Part shown: piece after piece, positions 52,575 to 61,045 of the stretch
Numbering within the stretch: position 1 is the first letter of the stretch
Layout: the number at the start of each line of letters is the position of its first letter
Assembly (NCBI GenBank): GCA_910579185.1
Contig: CAJTTG010000004.1
Location: 1-64,000 of the forward strand
Reading direction: 5' to 3'
Length of the DNA stretch: 64,000 nt
DNA from: an uncultured Muribaculaceae bacterium
GTDB taxonomy: Bacteria > Bacteroidota > Bacteroidia > Bacteroidales > Muribaculaceae
Translations under genes and position numbers: made by a program
The notes under the pieces: model-generated
The model's input: the letters and a program-made list of their open reading frames with translations, nothing else
Databases searched by the model: none
What the model was told of the DNA's origin: nothing

Positions 52575-54335
52575 TCATAAACTTTTGAGAAGTTTCCGTA
52601 CGTATATACCAATGTTGGTTTCGTGCCTGTCTATACCCAATTTCTTACGGATTATGCTACTTGTATTAACATGACTGCGTTTTTTCATGTAATTCCCTAC
52701 TTCCTTTCCTCGCAATCCTATAGCGTAAAGACACACATAGTTTATTTCATCAATAGTCAGTTTGTGATCCTCAAAATATTTAATGAAACGGGGATGTGAG
52801 ACTAAAAAAGCTAATCTGTTGGAATTCATAAACTCAGCTTTATTCTCTGTCAGCTCTTTAATCCAAACATCATAAGGTTTTTCATATTGATCATTAGCGG
52901 TGATATAACTTGCCAATAAAGAATTTAGCATTTCAATGCGGATCTTTATTTCTTTTTGAACTTCTAAAGGAAGTTCCTCTTTCGTTACGATAAGGGCTTT
53001 GAGGCTCTCGCTTTCATTTTCAAGTTCGTCTACTCTGTGAGCTAAATTTTCAGCTTCCAGTGATTTTTTATCTCTTTCTAATTGAAGATTCTTATTCTCA
53101 AGAGTTAATATTTCTTTTTCAGATTTTAGTTTATAATTTTCGGCATCACGTGTCTTTACTTTTACAAGGGCAAGTTCCTTTTTTGCTTTATGACTGCGAA
53201 CAAGTAGACACAAGATTATAATTACCAAAGATAGGATGGCAATACTTCCGATACACCCCCATATTATTCGTGATTTATTCCGGGCATCTTCTTGGGTTTT
53301 GAGTTCGATCTTGTATTTTTCTTCTATTGCTTTAGCTTTTTGAATAAATTTAGTGGTATTGATTGATTCTATTCGCCGACTGAAATCTTGGTACACGGCA
53401 AGGGCTTCATTGTATTCTCCTAAAGATTTAAGTATAGGGAATTTAACAGCTTGATACTTTAAAGTGTCATAGCTTGTGGTATGATCATTGATGAATTTTA
53501 AAATATCTTTTGCTTGATTGTTGTTTCCTAATACATTATGAGCGGTGGCAAGATTTAGAAGACCATTCGTATCAAGCTCGATGCTATCCTGATATTGGGA
53601 AACAAGTTTTTTTAAATCATCATTGGATCCAAAACTAAGCACATAAGAGATATTATATCCATGCAGTGTATTTCTTTCAGAGTCATTTAGGAAATCAAAA
53701 CTATTACATATATTAATGATACTATCTCCAAGACTTCTATTATTCAACATTATCGAGCCATTCAATGCATTGAGCAGACAATCAAATTCATGGTGTGGCC
53801 TACCAAGTGCCCTATAGATATTTGCTGCTTTTAAATAACAATTGGTATAATTTTCAAAACCGTAAAAATTATTGTATAGTCCTCCTGCAGCAACAAATGT
53901 TCGTGCTATACATAGAGAATCGCTACATAATGGTGCAAGATCTATGCCCTTGATAAAAGAATTTAATGCTCTATCTCGGTCTCCCTGATTTTGAAAAATT
54001 CTACCTTGATAATAGTATGTTCTTAATTTTTCATTAGCATTGCCATGTCTGAGATAATAATCAATGGCTGGTTGAAGCACATCAAATGTGGTTGTATCTA
54101 TATAGTTCTTGTCAAGAGCCATTGACATCAGAATTGCGTACTGAGCTTTTTGTTTATCCCCGGATAGGCATTCCATGTCTATGGAACTTAATAATATCAT
54201 TACTGAATCAGGGTAGGATTCAATTAACTTTTCTGCGCGATCCAATAGTTCTTGCTCCTTATGGTGTGAACAGGAAATAATGCAACAAGCTAATGCAAGT
54301 AGAATAAGTATAAGATTATTATGTATTTTTATCAT
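52575..54335 (-). CDS. membrane-spanning TPR protein with C-terminal LuxR-type HTH
   Basis: 586 residues. Lipoprotein-like signal (LALACCIISC), TPR-rich helical region at about 30-340 (LRTYYYQGRIFQNQGDRDRALNSFIKGID), one membrane helix at about 356-380, a Lys/Glu coiled coil (about 385-440) and a C-terminal HTH at about 520-580 (LTIDEINYVCLYAIGLRGKEVGNYM). This fits a one-component regulator with periplasmic sensor and cytoplasmic DNA-binding tail, common in Bacteroidales, though whether it is lipidated or anchored only by the helix is unclear. A likely regulator of the neighbouring secreted proteins (inference). Confidence 0.8.
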   Translation of the reverse strand: MIKIHNNLILILLALACCIISCSHHKEQELLDRAEKLIESYPDSVMILLSSIDMECLSGDKQKAQYAILMSMALDKNYIDTTTFDVLQPAIDYYLRHGNANEKLRTYYYQGRIFQNQGDRDRALNSFIKGIDLAPLCSDSLCIARTFVAAGGLYNNFYGFENYTNCYLKAANIYRALGRPHHEFDCLLNALNGSIMLNNRSLGDSIINICNSFDFLNDSERNTLHGYNISYVLSFGSNDDLKKLVSQYQDSIELDTNGLLNLATAHNVLGNNNQAKDILKFINDHTTSYDTLKYQAVKFPILKSLGEYNEALAVYQDFSRRIESINTTKFIQKAKAIEEKYKIELKTQEDARNKSRIIWGCIGSIAILSLVIIILCLLVRSHKAKKELALVKVKTRDAENYKLKSEKEILTLENKNLQLERDKKSLEAENLAHRVDELENESESLKALIVTKEELPLEVQKEIKIRIEMLNSLLASYITANDQYEKPYDVWIKELTENKAEFMNSNRLAFLVSHPRFIKYFEDHKLTIDEINYVCLYAIGLRGKEVGNYMKKRSHVNTSSIIRKKLGIDRHETNIGIYVRKLLKSL

Positions 54336-54409
54336 GATATTTGGAAAAGTGGTTTCTTGCGTGAAGCATTGATATAATTGAAACTCCCTCTTAAATACTC
54401 TTTACACCA

Positions 54410-54439
54410 CAAATTTACAAAAAAACCGCTCTCATCCAA
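54410..54439 (-). promoter_or_regulatory. promoter of the TPR/LuxR-type regulator gene
   Basis: On the minus strand GTTG (complement of 54436-54439), 18-bp spacer, then TAAATTTG (complement of 54410-54417), an exact -7 element, 74 bp before the start. Confidence 0.5.
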
Positions 54440-54490
54440 CCATCCATTCATCAACATTCACCCTTTCCCCTCTCCAACTCCATCATCCTT

Positions 54491-54855
54491 GTCGGGGTAA
54501 CGGCTCTCCGAGTCGTCTACCGCCACCTATCAAACATCTGACTATCAAATAAATAAACCACTAACACCTGTAGGGACTGCGGCATGCCGCGTCCGTCCCC
54601 ACCCTAAAATTCAGACCATTACCCACCCCTTATTCCGCGTCCGTCCCCACCATCTCCCACTCTCTTACTCTCCAACTCTATACTCTCTCCTTGTCGGGGT
54701 AACGGCTCTCCGAGCCGTCTACCGCCACCTATCAAACGTCTGATTATCAAACCAATAAACCACTAACTCCTGTAGGGACTGCGGCTTGCCGCGTCCATCT
54801 CCACCCTAAAATTCAGTCCATTCCCCACACCTTATTCCGCGTCCAACTCCACCCA
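54491..54855 (+). repeat. two composite A-B-C palindromic repeats
   Basis: Unit 1: A 54491-54522 (one arm altered, GAGTCGT), B 54565-54594, C 54601-54650. Unit 2: A 54693-54724, B 54768-54797 (palindrome altered to GCGGCTTGCCGC), C 54802-54850. The two units are ~200 bp apart start-to-start and highly similar, suggesting local duplication. Confidence 0.88.
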
Positions 54856-54908
54856 TCCCAGCTCTCCCACTCTCCCACTCTCTACTCTAACTCTCTTACT
54901 CTCTTACC

Positions 54909-57146
54909 CTATCTCATTATCTTATAAAACACATTTGCCTGCATCTCACCCGTTATCTCCCGGCTTGCACTGATAAACTCCCCGTAACTCTTATCCTTCA
55001 TCCCATTCCACAAATCCATCAAACGATCGAAAACCTCATCGCTTATAAGCTGATTACGCTCTATATTCCCGGCTTGCAATTCCTGAGCCAGATGACCTAT
55101 GATTGTGCTGACGGTCAGTCCGCGTTCGGCAGCTATCTCCGGGATGCTCTTCCCCTCGGCAAACATCTGGCGCGTTGTGAACTGCGAATACCCTTTCGGT
55201 TTCTTCTCTGCTTTTGGCTTACGTTCTTTCCTCTGTTTTTTCTTTGAAGATTGCTCTACCGTTGGATTTTCAAGTTCAAAAACCGCATTAGCCTTGCTGT
55301 TGACGTATGCGGCAGGGCAAAAATCCATCTCCGACAGATCCCTCAGAATCCTCATTTGCACACCTGCCGGATAGGCCAATGCCTGAAAAGCGTTGTCAAG
55401 ACGTGTACGGTAGTTGGCATTGTCAAGATCGCGAGGCGTCTCCCCCACAAGTGTCAGTATCGGGGTAAGTTCCTCTATGAAATAACGGCATCCGCTCCTG
55501 ACCTTGGCCGTCATATCCTCGCTGCGTCTCAGTCGCGCCGACTCCGGAGTTGATGACGCATAGAGTCGTCCGAATCGTTCGCCGACAGAGACTATTCTCT
55601 GCGCCATTCGTTCCTGCGCCTCGCGGTAGCGCCGTTGAAGCTCACGGTGCAGGGGGACCACATATTCTTCTGCGGCTTTTAAAAAATCGTTCAGTAGCAT
55701 TCCTATAACGCGGAAATCGAACACTTCGCCCAGTATGCGCCGGAAATATTCCTCGCTTAGACTCTGCAACGTGCTTTCATCGGGCTTCGACTCCTGGGCT
55801 TCGGATATGAATCTATTGACGGTGTGGTCAACTATCACTGCCTCGCTCGTGATCCTGCTTTCAAGCACTATCCCTTCCAGACTCCGGCAGCGGCTCAATG
55901 CCACATACGCTTGTCCGGGGGCAAACGAGGCAGCCGCGTCTATTATGGCATGATCGAACGTCAGTCCCTGGCTCTTGTGGATGGTGATGGCCCAGGCCAG
56001 ACGCAATGGCAATTGCTGGAATTCGCCGTCTGTCTCCTGTCGGATGGTCTTATCTTTTTCATCCACCACATATCGGGTGTTCTCCCATCTGGCTGGTTCA
56101 ACATCTATTGCCTCCGCACCATCGGTCGGAACCACGCTGACATGCGTTTCATCGACTTCGGCCACTGTGCCTATCATGCCATTGAAATACCGTCGTTCCG
56201 GGCTGCTGTCATTTTTCAGAAACATCACCTGCGCTCCCTCTTTTAATGTCAGTTCGCGTTCTGCCGGATAGGAGGATTCCGGAAATTTACCGCGTACAAT
56301 GGCGTTGAAGGTATATTCTTTTCCTGAAAGCCTGCGCAGGTTGCTTTCGTTGATCTCGTTGGCGCGGCGGTTGTGGGTGGTCAGGCGGATGAATCCTTTC
56401 TCCGGATCCGGATTGTACGCCGGTCTGTAGCGTCTGTTGAGTATATCAAGTATCCTGTTGTCGGTCTTTCCGTCGCGGACAGCGTTGAGTATCTCTATGA
56501 ATTGGCGGTCGCTCTGGCGGTACACCGTTGTCAGCTCTATGGTGATGAATCCGGCTTCTTTCAGTGCTTGGCTTTCAAAAAAATATGGCGACGCATAGTG
56601 CTGGCGCATCAGATCGCGGTCGCGGTCGCTGACCACGGGCGACAATTGCCGCAGATCGCCGATCAGTAGCAGTTGGACGCCTCCGAATGGTCGGCTGGAA
56701 TGTCGTAGGCGTCGCAGCGTCGCGTCGATGGCATCGAGAAGATCGGCGCGGACCATACTTATCTCGTCGATCACAAGGAGATCAAGGGTGGAGATTATTC
56801 GGCGTGTCTCGCTGGTGTAGTGGCTATAGTGCTGTTCGCCGGCAAACCCCTGCCCGGGAATGTAGATCGACAGTGGAAAATGGAAAAACGAATGGATCGT
56901 CGATCCCTGCGCATTGATGGCTGCTACTCCCGAGGGTGCCAGCACAACCATTCTTTTTCCGGAACTCTCTCTCAGTCGGCGCAGAAACGTTGTTTTTCCC
57001 GTTCCGGCTTTACCCGTCAGAAAAAGGTTGCTCCCGGTTTCCTCCACTATGCGCCGGGCGAGCGATAGCTCCCGGTTTATGCTTATCGCCTGTTCCGGTT
57101 CGGCTACGCTCGTAGGGTCAACGAAGCAATCCGTGTCATATTTCAT
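54909..57146 (-). CDS. Pif1-like superfamily 1 helicase with C-terminal HTH
   Basis: 745 residues. Walker A GKAGTGKT at 45-52, Walker B LLVIDEISMV, sensor GGVQLLLIGDLRQLSPV, and the SF1 motifs TTVYRQSDRQFIEIL and KSQGLTFDHAIIDAA. The C-terminal region is Lys-rich (KKKQRKERKPKAEKKPK) followed by a HTH_40-type domain (FTTRQMFAEGKSIPEIAAER), an arrangement seen in Bacteroidales Pif1/RecD-like helicases. Probably ATP-dependent 5'-3' DNA unwinding (inference from family). Overlaps the nitroreductase gene start by 4 bp. Confidence 0.88.
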   Translation of the reverse strand: MKYDTDCFVDPTSVAEPEQAISINRELSLARRIVEETGSNLFLTGKAGTGKTTFLRRLRESSGKRMVVLAPSGVAAINAQGSTIHSFFHFPLSIYIPGQGFAGEQHYSHYTSETRRIISTLDLLVIDEISMVRADLLDAIDATLRRLRHSSRPFGGVQLLLIGDLRQLSPVVSDRDRDLMRQHYASPYFFESQALKEAGFITIELTTVYRQSDRQFIEILNAVRDGKTDNRILDILNRRYRPAYNPDPEKGFIRLTTHNRRANEINESNLRRLSGKEYTFNAIVRGKFPESSYPAERELTLKEGAQVMFLKNDSSPERRYFNGMIGTVAEVDETHVSVVPTDGAEAIDVEPARWENTRYVVDEKDKTIRQETDGEFQQLPLRLAWAITIHKSQGLTFDHAIIDAAASFAPGQAYVALSRCRSLEGIVLESRITSEAVIVDHTVNRFISEAQESKPDESTLQSLSEEYFRRILGEVFDFRVIGMLLNDFLKAAEEYVVPLHRELQRRYREAQERMAQRIVSVGERFGRLYASSTPESARLRRSEDMTAKVRSGCRYFIEELTPILTLVGETPRDLDNANYRTRLDNAFQALAYPAGVQMRILRDLSEMDFCPAAYVNSKANAVFELENPTVEQSSKKKQRKERKPKAEKKPKGYSQFTTRQMFAEGKSIPEIAAERGLTVSTIIGHLAQELQAGNIERNQLISDEVFDRLMDLWNGMKDKSYGEFISASREITGEMQANVFYKIMR

Positions 57147-57820
57147 TTGTTGTCTGCTTGAAATCTGTCTGTATGGATACGGCTTGCATCATATTTATCC
57201 TTAGGCGTTGTTGCTGCCGACGGATAACCGATAGGGATAATGTTTAGCGGTATGTAGTTGCTTGGCAGATTGAGCAGGTTGCTGATGAATTCCACTCGGT
57301 CGGTCATGGGGTAGATACCGCACCACACTGCCCCGAGGCCCATTGCATTGGCAGCCACAAGAAGATTTTCTGTTGCAGCAGAGCAGTCCTGGATCCAGTA
57401 TTCGCGGCCGGCATCTTTGGCAGCTATATCAAGGTCGCCACAAACGGCGATGGCCAGTTGTGCCTCTTTTGCCATCGAGATATTGCGGCAGTTGGAGGCT
57501 ATGCTGTCAAGAATGGAGCGATCGCGGATTACAACAAATTGCCAGGGTCTCAGATTCATTGCCGTCGGGGCTGCCATGGCTGCACGCAGAAGGCTGTCTA
57601 CGGCTTCATCGCTGACGGCCTTGTCGCTGTACGAGCGGACACTCGTTCTGGTCATGATAGCCTTGTAAGCCGTTTCTGTAGCCATTTTTGCGGTAGCGCC
57701 GCTGATGCCGTCAGACTCTCCTGACGTTGGTTCAGATTTTCCGCTGCCAGCAACCAATTTATACGTTGTGAATACCAATGCCAGCGCAAGTATCACTATA
57801 ATCAAATAACTCGTTTTCAT
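57143..57820 (-). CDS. exported or membrane-anchored nitroreductase family protein
   Basis: 225 residues. N-terminal hydrophobic segment (MKTSYLIIVILALALVFTTYKLV) followed by a spacer and the FMN-dependent nitroreductase fold from about 50 (TRTSVRSYSDKAV, AAPTAMNLRPWQFVVI, YWIQDCSAATENLLVAANAMGLGAVWCG). The anchor is unusual, since most members are cytoplasmic. The neighbouring gene encodes an FMN-binding membrane electron carrier, so a link to an extracytoplasmic FMN electron chain is plausible. Shares a near-identical mRNA leader with the lipoprotein at 60365. Confidence 0.85.
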   Translation of the reverse strand: MKTSYLIIVILALALVFTTYKLVAGSGKSEPTSGESDGISGATAKMATETAYKAIMTRTSVRSYSDKAVSDEAVDSLLRAAMAAPTAMNLRPWQFVVIRDRSILDSIASNCRNISMAKEAQLAIAVCGDLDIAAKDAGREYWIQDCSAATENLLVAANAMGLGAVWCGIYPMTDRVEFISNLLNLPSNYIPLNIIPIGYPSAATTPKDKYDASRIHTDRFQADNK

Positions 57821-57869
57821 ATCTTTTTCTTTTTTCAGTTAATTTTCTCTACAAAATATCCATCCTCAA

Positions 57870-57957
57870 CCCTTCAACCCCTCAACCCCTCAACCCTCAA
57901 CCCTCAACCCTCAACTCTATACTCTATACTCTATACTCTATACTCTATCTACTCTCT
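57870..57957 (+). repeat. heptanucleotide microsatellites
   Basis: Two tandem 7-mer runs: CCCTCAA-type copies (about 57870-57912, some with an extra C) and CTCTATA-type copies (about 57914-57948). They lie 50-135 bp upstream of the nitroreductase start and downstream of the NosR-like gene, whose stop is at 57956. Such tracts can change length by slippage. Confidence 0.85.
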
Positions 57958-59680
57958 AAACGCTCTCTCCGATTTTCATCAGCGTCCCCGTCGGGCACAC
58001 AAATCGGCAGTAAGGACGTGGAATCCAGATCGAAAGAATAATGATCGCGCCTCCGGCTATCAGAATCCCTATTGAGGCCTGTTCAACCAGGAAGGCCGTG
58101 AACAGCTCATAGTCTATCCAGCTCATCCATAGTCCCGTCCAGAGGCAGAGCATCAGACAGCCCCAGAGTATCTGTCGGAAGGTGTTCAACGCTTTCACCG
58201 TCTTGGCACTCATTTTCAGGCGGTGATGAGGATTGCATTTGGAAGCAAGTTCCTGTAGGCTTCCCAGCGGACAAACCCATGCGCAATAATATCCTTTCTT
58301 GCCGAACAAGGGGTAGATGAATGCTGCTGTCAGCAGTAGGAGTGGGATCGCAGCGGCCGTAAATGTCATCTCTAACCCCGATCCCATCACTCGAAGCATA
58401 AGGGTATAGTTGAGGAACGTGCCGCTCCAGAATCCTAATACTCCGACATTCAGCAGTTGTTGAACAGTCCGGTATTTCTTATTCTTGAAGAAGAGAGGCA
58501 CCGACATAGCGGCGATCAATACGGCCAGAACTGCATAGAATTCTATATTGGCCGATTGTTCTTTATGGCCGTTATCCAATGCCGTTCCTGGTGCTTCTCC
58601 GGCCTCGGTTTCCGGTTCTTCTGCCATGACCTGCTGTGCGCTTGGTGTGGTGTCAGGTGACGATACCGAGGGGGCGGTCTCTTTTGCCGGAACGGTTTGT
58701 TCCTCTTTTTCCGGTTTTTGAGCGGTTTCTGTTTTTGCCGGCTTCTCTTTTGCCGGTTTATAGTTTGCCAGACCCAATCTCACATTTTCTATGATGGCTG
58801 TCGAGGAATATGTTGCGCCGGTAACGGCATCCACCTCTTTCTCTTTGGCTTCTTCCGGTGTCAGACCGTTCCAGCTTTCGAGCAGTCCGCTGTCTGTCAC
58901 GCGCTTGAAAAAGCCCGGTGTCTCGCTGTTTTCAAGTGGCTCCACTGCTGTTATCTTGCCGTCGGTTATGGTGATCTCAACCGGTACAGGACCATTATAC
59001 CCCATCACTGAGCTGCCGGCTTCCGTTGTGTTGATTGTAGTGGTGTCAGCTTTGTGATTCTCTTTTCGGGGCGCGGTTTCCTTGGCTACCGGTTCTGTCG
59101 GTTTCTTCTCTTCCGCCGCGCTTTTTTGCTCGGCTTTGACCTCTGTGGCTTCTGAAGCCTTTACCGATCCGTCGTCATGGCTTTTGGTCTTTACAGCTGG
59201 TGTTGCTGTTGATTCTACCTTTTCGCCAAGCAGGGCGGCCACGCCGGCTCTCACGTTGCCTATCAGCGCTGTTGAGGAATATGTGGCTCCCGTAACGGCA
59301 TCCACCTCTTTTTCAGATGCCTCTTTGGCCGTCAGGCCGTTCCAGCTTTCGGTCAGGCCGCTATCGGTTACTCGCTTGAAAAAATTCTGGGTCTCGGCGT
59401 TCGCAAGCGGTCGGACATACACTATTTTTCCGTCAACCAAAGCGATCTCTACCGGAACCGGGCCGCCGTAACCTGTGATCTGTGGACATATCTCTGTTGT
59501 GTTGATCAGCGTTGTGTCGCCATGTTCGCTTATTCCTGCTATTGTTGTTTTCTTGAGCTGATGGCCGAAAATAGAGCCGTTGTGTATGAAGGCTGCCGAG
59601 GCCATCATAAGGAACACTATGATCAGGCTGATAATGTTGGTTGTTCTCTGTTTCTGTATATTGTTTTTTTTCATTTCCAT
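57956..59680 (-). CDS. NosR-like membrane protein with two FMN-binding domains and 4Fe-4S sites
   Basis: 574 residues. One N-terminal helix (about 16-34). Two tandem ~90-residue FMN_bind domains (about 50-145 and 215-305) each carry PVPVEI, SWNGLT and VDAVTGATYSSTA, the site where ApbE links FMN to Thr. The Pro/Glu/Lys-rich linker (about 310-370) precedes four or five membrane helices (from about 380). Two C-x3-C-P sites follow (YCAWVCPLG, YCRFVCPTG). Architecture resembles NosR/RnfG-type electron carriers between membrane and periplasm. Other Rnf subunits and ApbE are not in the window. Nitroreductase lies 135 bp downstream. Confidence 0.83.
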   Translation of the reverse strand: MEMKKNNIQKQRTTNIISLIIVFLMMASAAFIHNGSIFGHQLKKTTIAGISEHGDTTLINTTEICPQITGYGGPVPVEIALVDGKIVYVRPLANAETQNFFKRVTDSGLTESWNGLTAKEASEKEVDAVTGATYSSTALIGNVRAGVAALLGEKVESTATPAVKTKSHDDGSVKASEATEVKAEQKSAAEEKKPTEPVAKETAPRKENHKADTTTINTTEAGSSVMGYNGPVPVEITITDGKITAVEPLENSETPGFFKRVTDSGLLESWNGLTPEEAKEKEVDAVTGATYSSTAIIENVRLGLANYKPAKEKPAKTETAQKPEKEEQTVPAKETAPSVSSPDTTPSAQQVMAEEPETEAGEAPGTALDNGHKEQSANIEFYAVLAVLIAAMSVPLFFKNKKYRTVQQLLNVGVLGFWSGTFLNYTLMLRVMGSGLEMTFTAAAIPLLLLTAAFIYPLFGKKGYYCAWVCPLGSLQELASKCNPHHRLKMSAKTVKALNTFRQILWGCLMLCLWTGLWMSWIDYELFTAFLVEQASIGILIAGGAIIILSIWIPRPYCRFVCPTGTLMKIGESV

Positions 59681-59701
59681 TGTCCTTTGAGTTATGCAAA
59701 G

Positions 59702-60208
59702 TTAGTTATTTTTTCGCTTGTTGCTGATTGTTAAGGCGGTTATTCCTGATGCTGTTAGGATCGCTATGATCATTATGGAAAACGTTGCGCCATGATTTCT
59801 TGTTTTCTTGACCTCCTGTTGTTTCTGTTCTTTTATGGCGGACTGCACTGTTTGGATGGTGACCGAATCCCCCGAAACCGTTGTCACCTGTTGCTTTCGG
59901 CTTCTGTCTATCCTTATGCCTTTGAGCTTGATGCTCTGCGCAATGCCACATGCTTTTCTCGGCGTGCTGTCATTCACTGTCTTTATTTCCGCTGAGTCTA
60001 TCAGGATTATCTCCCCCTCGGCGGTGGAGTCTGTGATCAGGTTCAGGTGCCATCCACGTTCTATTCTGGCAAGCGTCTCAATGCTTTTCTCTTTGCGGCT
60101 CGTCTCCCTGCTGCCGCTGCATCCGGTAAGGGCGGCCGACACGGCGACCAACATCATGACCCATAATCCTGCTGATCCGGCTCCCTTGGCTCCATTGATA
60201 ATTTCCAT
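59702..60208 (-). CDS. small lipoprotein with C-terminal transmembrane helix (u-spanin-like topology)
   Basis: 168 residues from the Met at 60208; a frame from 60247 adds only an unlikely N-terminus. Lipobox AALTGC with Cys30, charged/polar middle (KEQKQQEVKKTRN) and a second hydrophobic helix at 143-161 (FSIMIIAILTASGITALTI) with a basic tail. A lipidated N-terminus plus C-terminal membrane helix is the layout of unimolecular spanins, which bridge outer and inner membranes during phage lysis. No phage gene is near, so this is only a topological resemblance; other tether roles are equally open. Confidence 0.66.
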   Translation of the reverse strand: MEIINGAKGAGSAGLWVMMLVAVSAALTGCSGSRETSRKEKSIETLARIERGWHLNLITDSTAEGEIILIDSAEIKTVNDSTPRKACGIAQSIKLKGIRIDRSRKQQVTTVSGDSVTIQTVQSAIKEQKQQEVKKTRNHGATFSIMIIAILTASGITALTISNKRKNN

Positions 60209-60295
60209 AGTTCTTAGATTTCGGTTTAGTTTTTCATTCCGCTGCAAAGTTACGGTCGCTTCCTCCCCTTTGCGTGCTTTTCTGCGCTTTTGATC

Positions 60296-60326
60296 AAAAA
60301 AAAAGCGGCGATCATCCGACCGCCGC
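60296..60326 (-). terminator. Rho-independent terminator of the 60365-60772 lipoprotein gene
   Basis: GCGGCG (60305-60310) pairs with CGCCGC (60321-60326); the minus strand then runs into nine T residues (complement of 60296-60304). 39 bp past the stop. Confidence 0.85.
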
Positions 60327-60364
60327 CTGTATTTTTCTGTTGTATATTATTGGTTATAAGTTGA

Positions 60365-60772
60365 TTATAACCCCATATTGATAAAATCGCCTACTGTCTG
60401 ACATTTCTCAAGTTCTGCCTTGAATGCCATCTCGCGCTGCGACAGATCTATTCCGGTCGGCTGGCCGGTCAATCGCTCGAATGATCCGTTGATCGCATTC
60501 GATAGCTTCACTATCGACCCCATCAATGCCTCGCGATCCGCTGCTGTCAGCTTATAATCCGACTTGACATATTCGTTCATCTTCTTGGCAAACTCGCCAT
60601 CCATCTCCTGAATCTCCTCAATGGATGTTGCTTCCTCGACCGACTGGGCATAATTGTCGATTGTCGCAGTGATCTCATTTACAGGACTGTTGCTGCATGC
60701 TGCCAGCATGCCGGCTGCTGCAACCATAATTGCCGCAACTATCAGATGCGACATTCTCAGTAACTTTTTCAT
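60365..60772 (-). CDS. small hypothetical lipoprotein
   Basis: 135 residues; lipobox GMLAAC with Cys26 followed by Ser-Asn-Ser. The mature ~110 residues are mostly helical (EEATSIEEIQEMDGEFAKKMNEYV; FKAELEKCQTVGDFINMG) with no known catalytic motif. No family recognised. Its first ~27 nt of leader are almost identical to those of the nitroreductase gene. A terminator follows. Confidence 0.72.
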   Translation of the reverse strand: MKKLLRMSHLIVAAIMVAAAGMLAACSNSPVNEITATIDNYAQSVEEATSIEEIQEMDGEFAKKMNEYVKSDYKLTAADREALMGSIVKLSNAINGSFERLTGQPTGIDLSQREMAFKAELEKCQTVGDFINMGL

Positions 60773-60824
60773 ATCTTTTTCTTTTTCAGTTAATTATATC
60801 TTCTATATCATCTATATCCTCCCG

Positions 60825-60932
60825 GTCGGGGTAACGGCTCTCCGAGCCGTCTACCGTCCACAAATATCTTACAATCAACCCATTAAACCACCAACGCCTG
60901 TAGGGACTGCGGCATGCCGCGTCCGGCTCCAC
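60825..60932 (+). repeat. composite A-B palindromic repeat
   Basis: A 60825-60856 with intact ACGGCTC-tcc-GAGCCGT; B 60897-60926 with GCGGCATGCCGC. It lies between divergent genes, away from both start codons. Confidence 0.88.
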
Positions 60933-61032
60933 CATCTCTACTCTCAACCCCTCAACCTTTCAACCTCCCACTCTATAAAACGCATTTCCGGCTTTATTAG
61001 TTTGGCTTTCGGCATTTTATGCGAAAAAAGAT

Positions 61033-61040
61033 TATATTTG
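61033..61040 (+). promoter_or_regulatory. -7 element of the DUF5009 gene
   Basis: TATATTTG matches TAnnTTTG and ends 5 bp before the ATG at 61046, so transcription would begin at or near the start codon. A poor -33 candidate (TTTC at 61007-61010, 22-bp spacer) is present. Confidence 0.5.
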
Positions 61041-61045
61041 TAACC

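Larger units (their letters stand above)
54336..54908. other. gene-free repeat-rich intergenic region
   Basis: 573 bp, no believable gene. Contains a promoter for the TPR regulator near 54410-54439 and two A-B-C composite repeats (54491-54855), followed by CTCTTACT-type pyrimidine-rich sequence up to the helicase stop. Confidence 0.78.

Noticed and set aside
59706..59951. 81-residue alternative frame within the u-spanin-like gene, reminiscent of nested phage lysis genes
   Set aside because: It has no signal or membrane segment, so there is no evidence of a second, embedded spanin.
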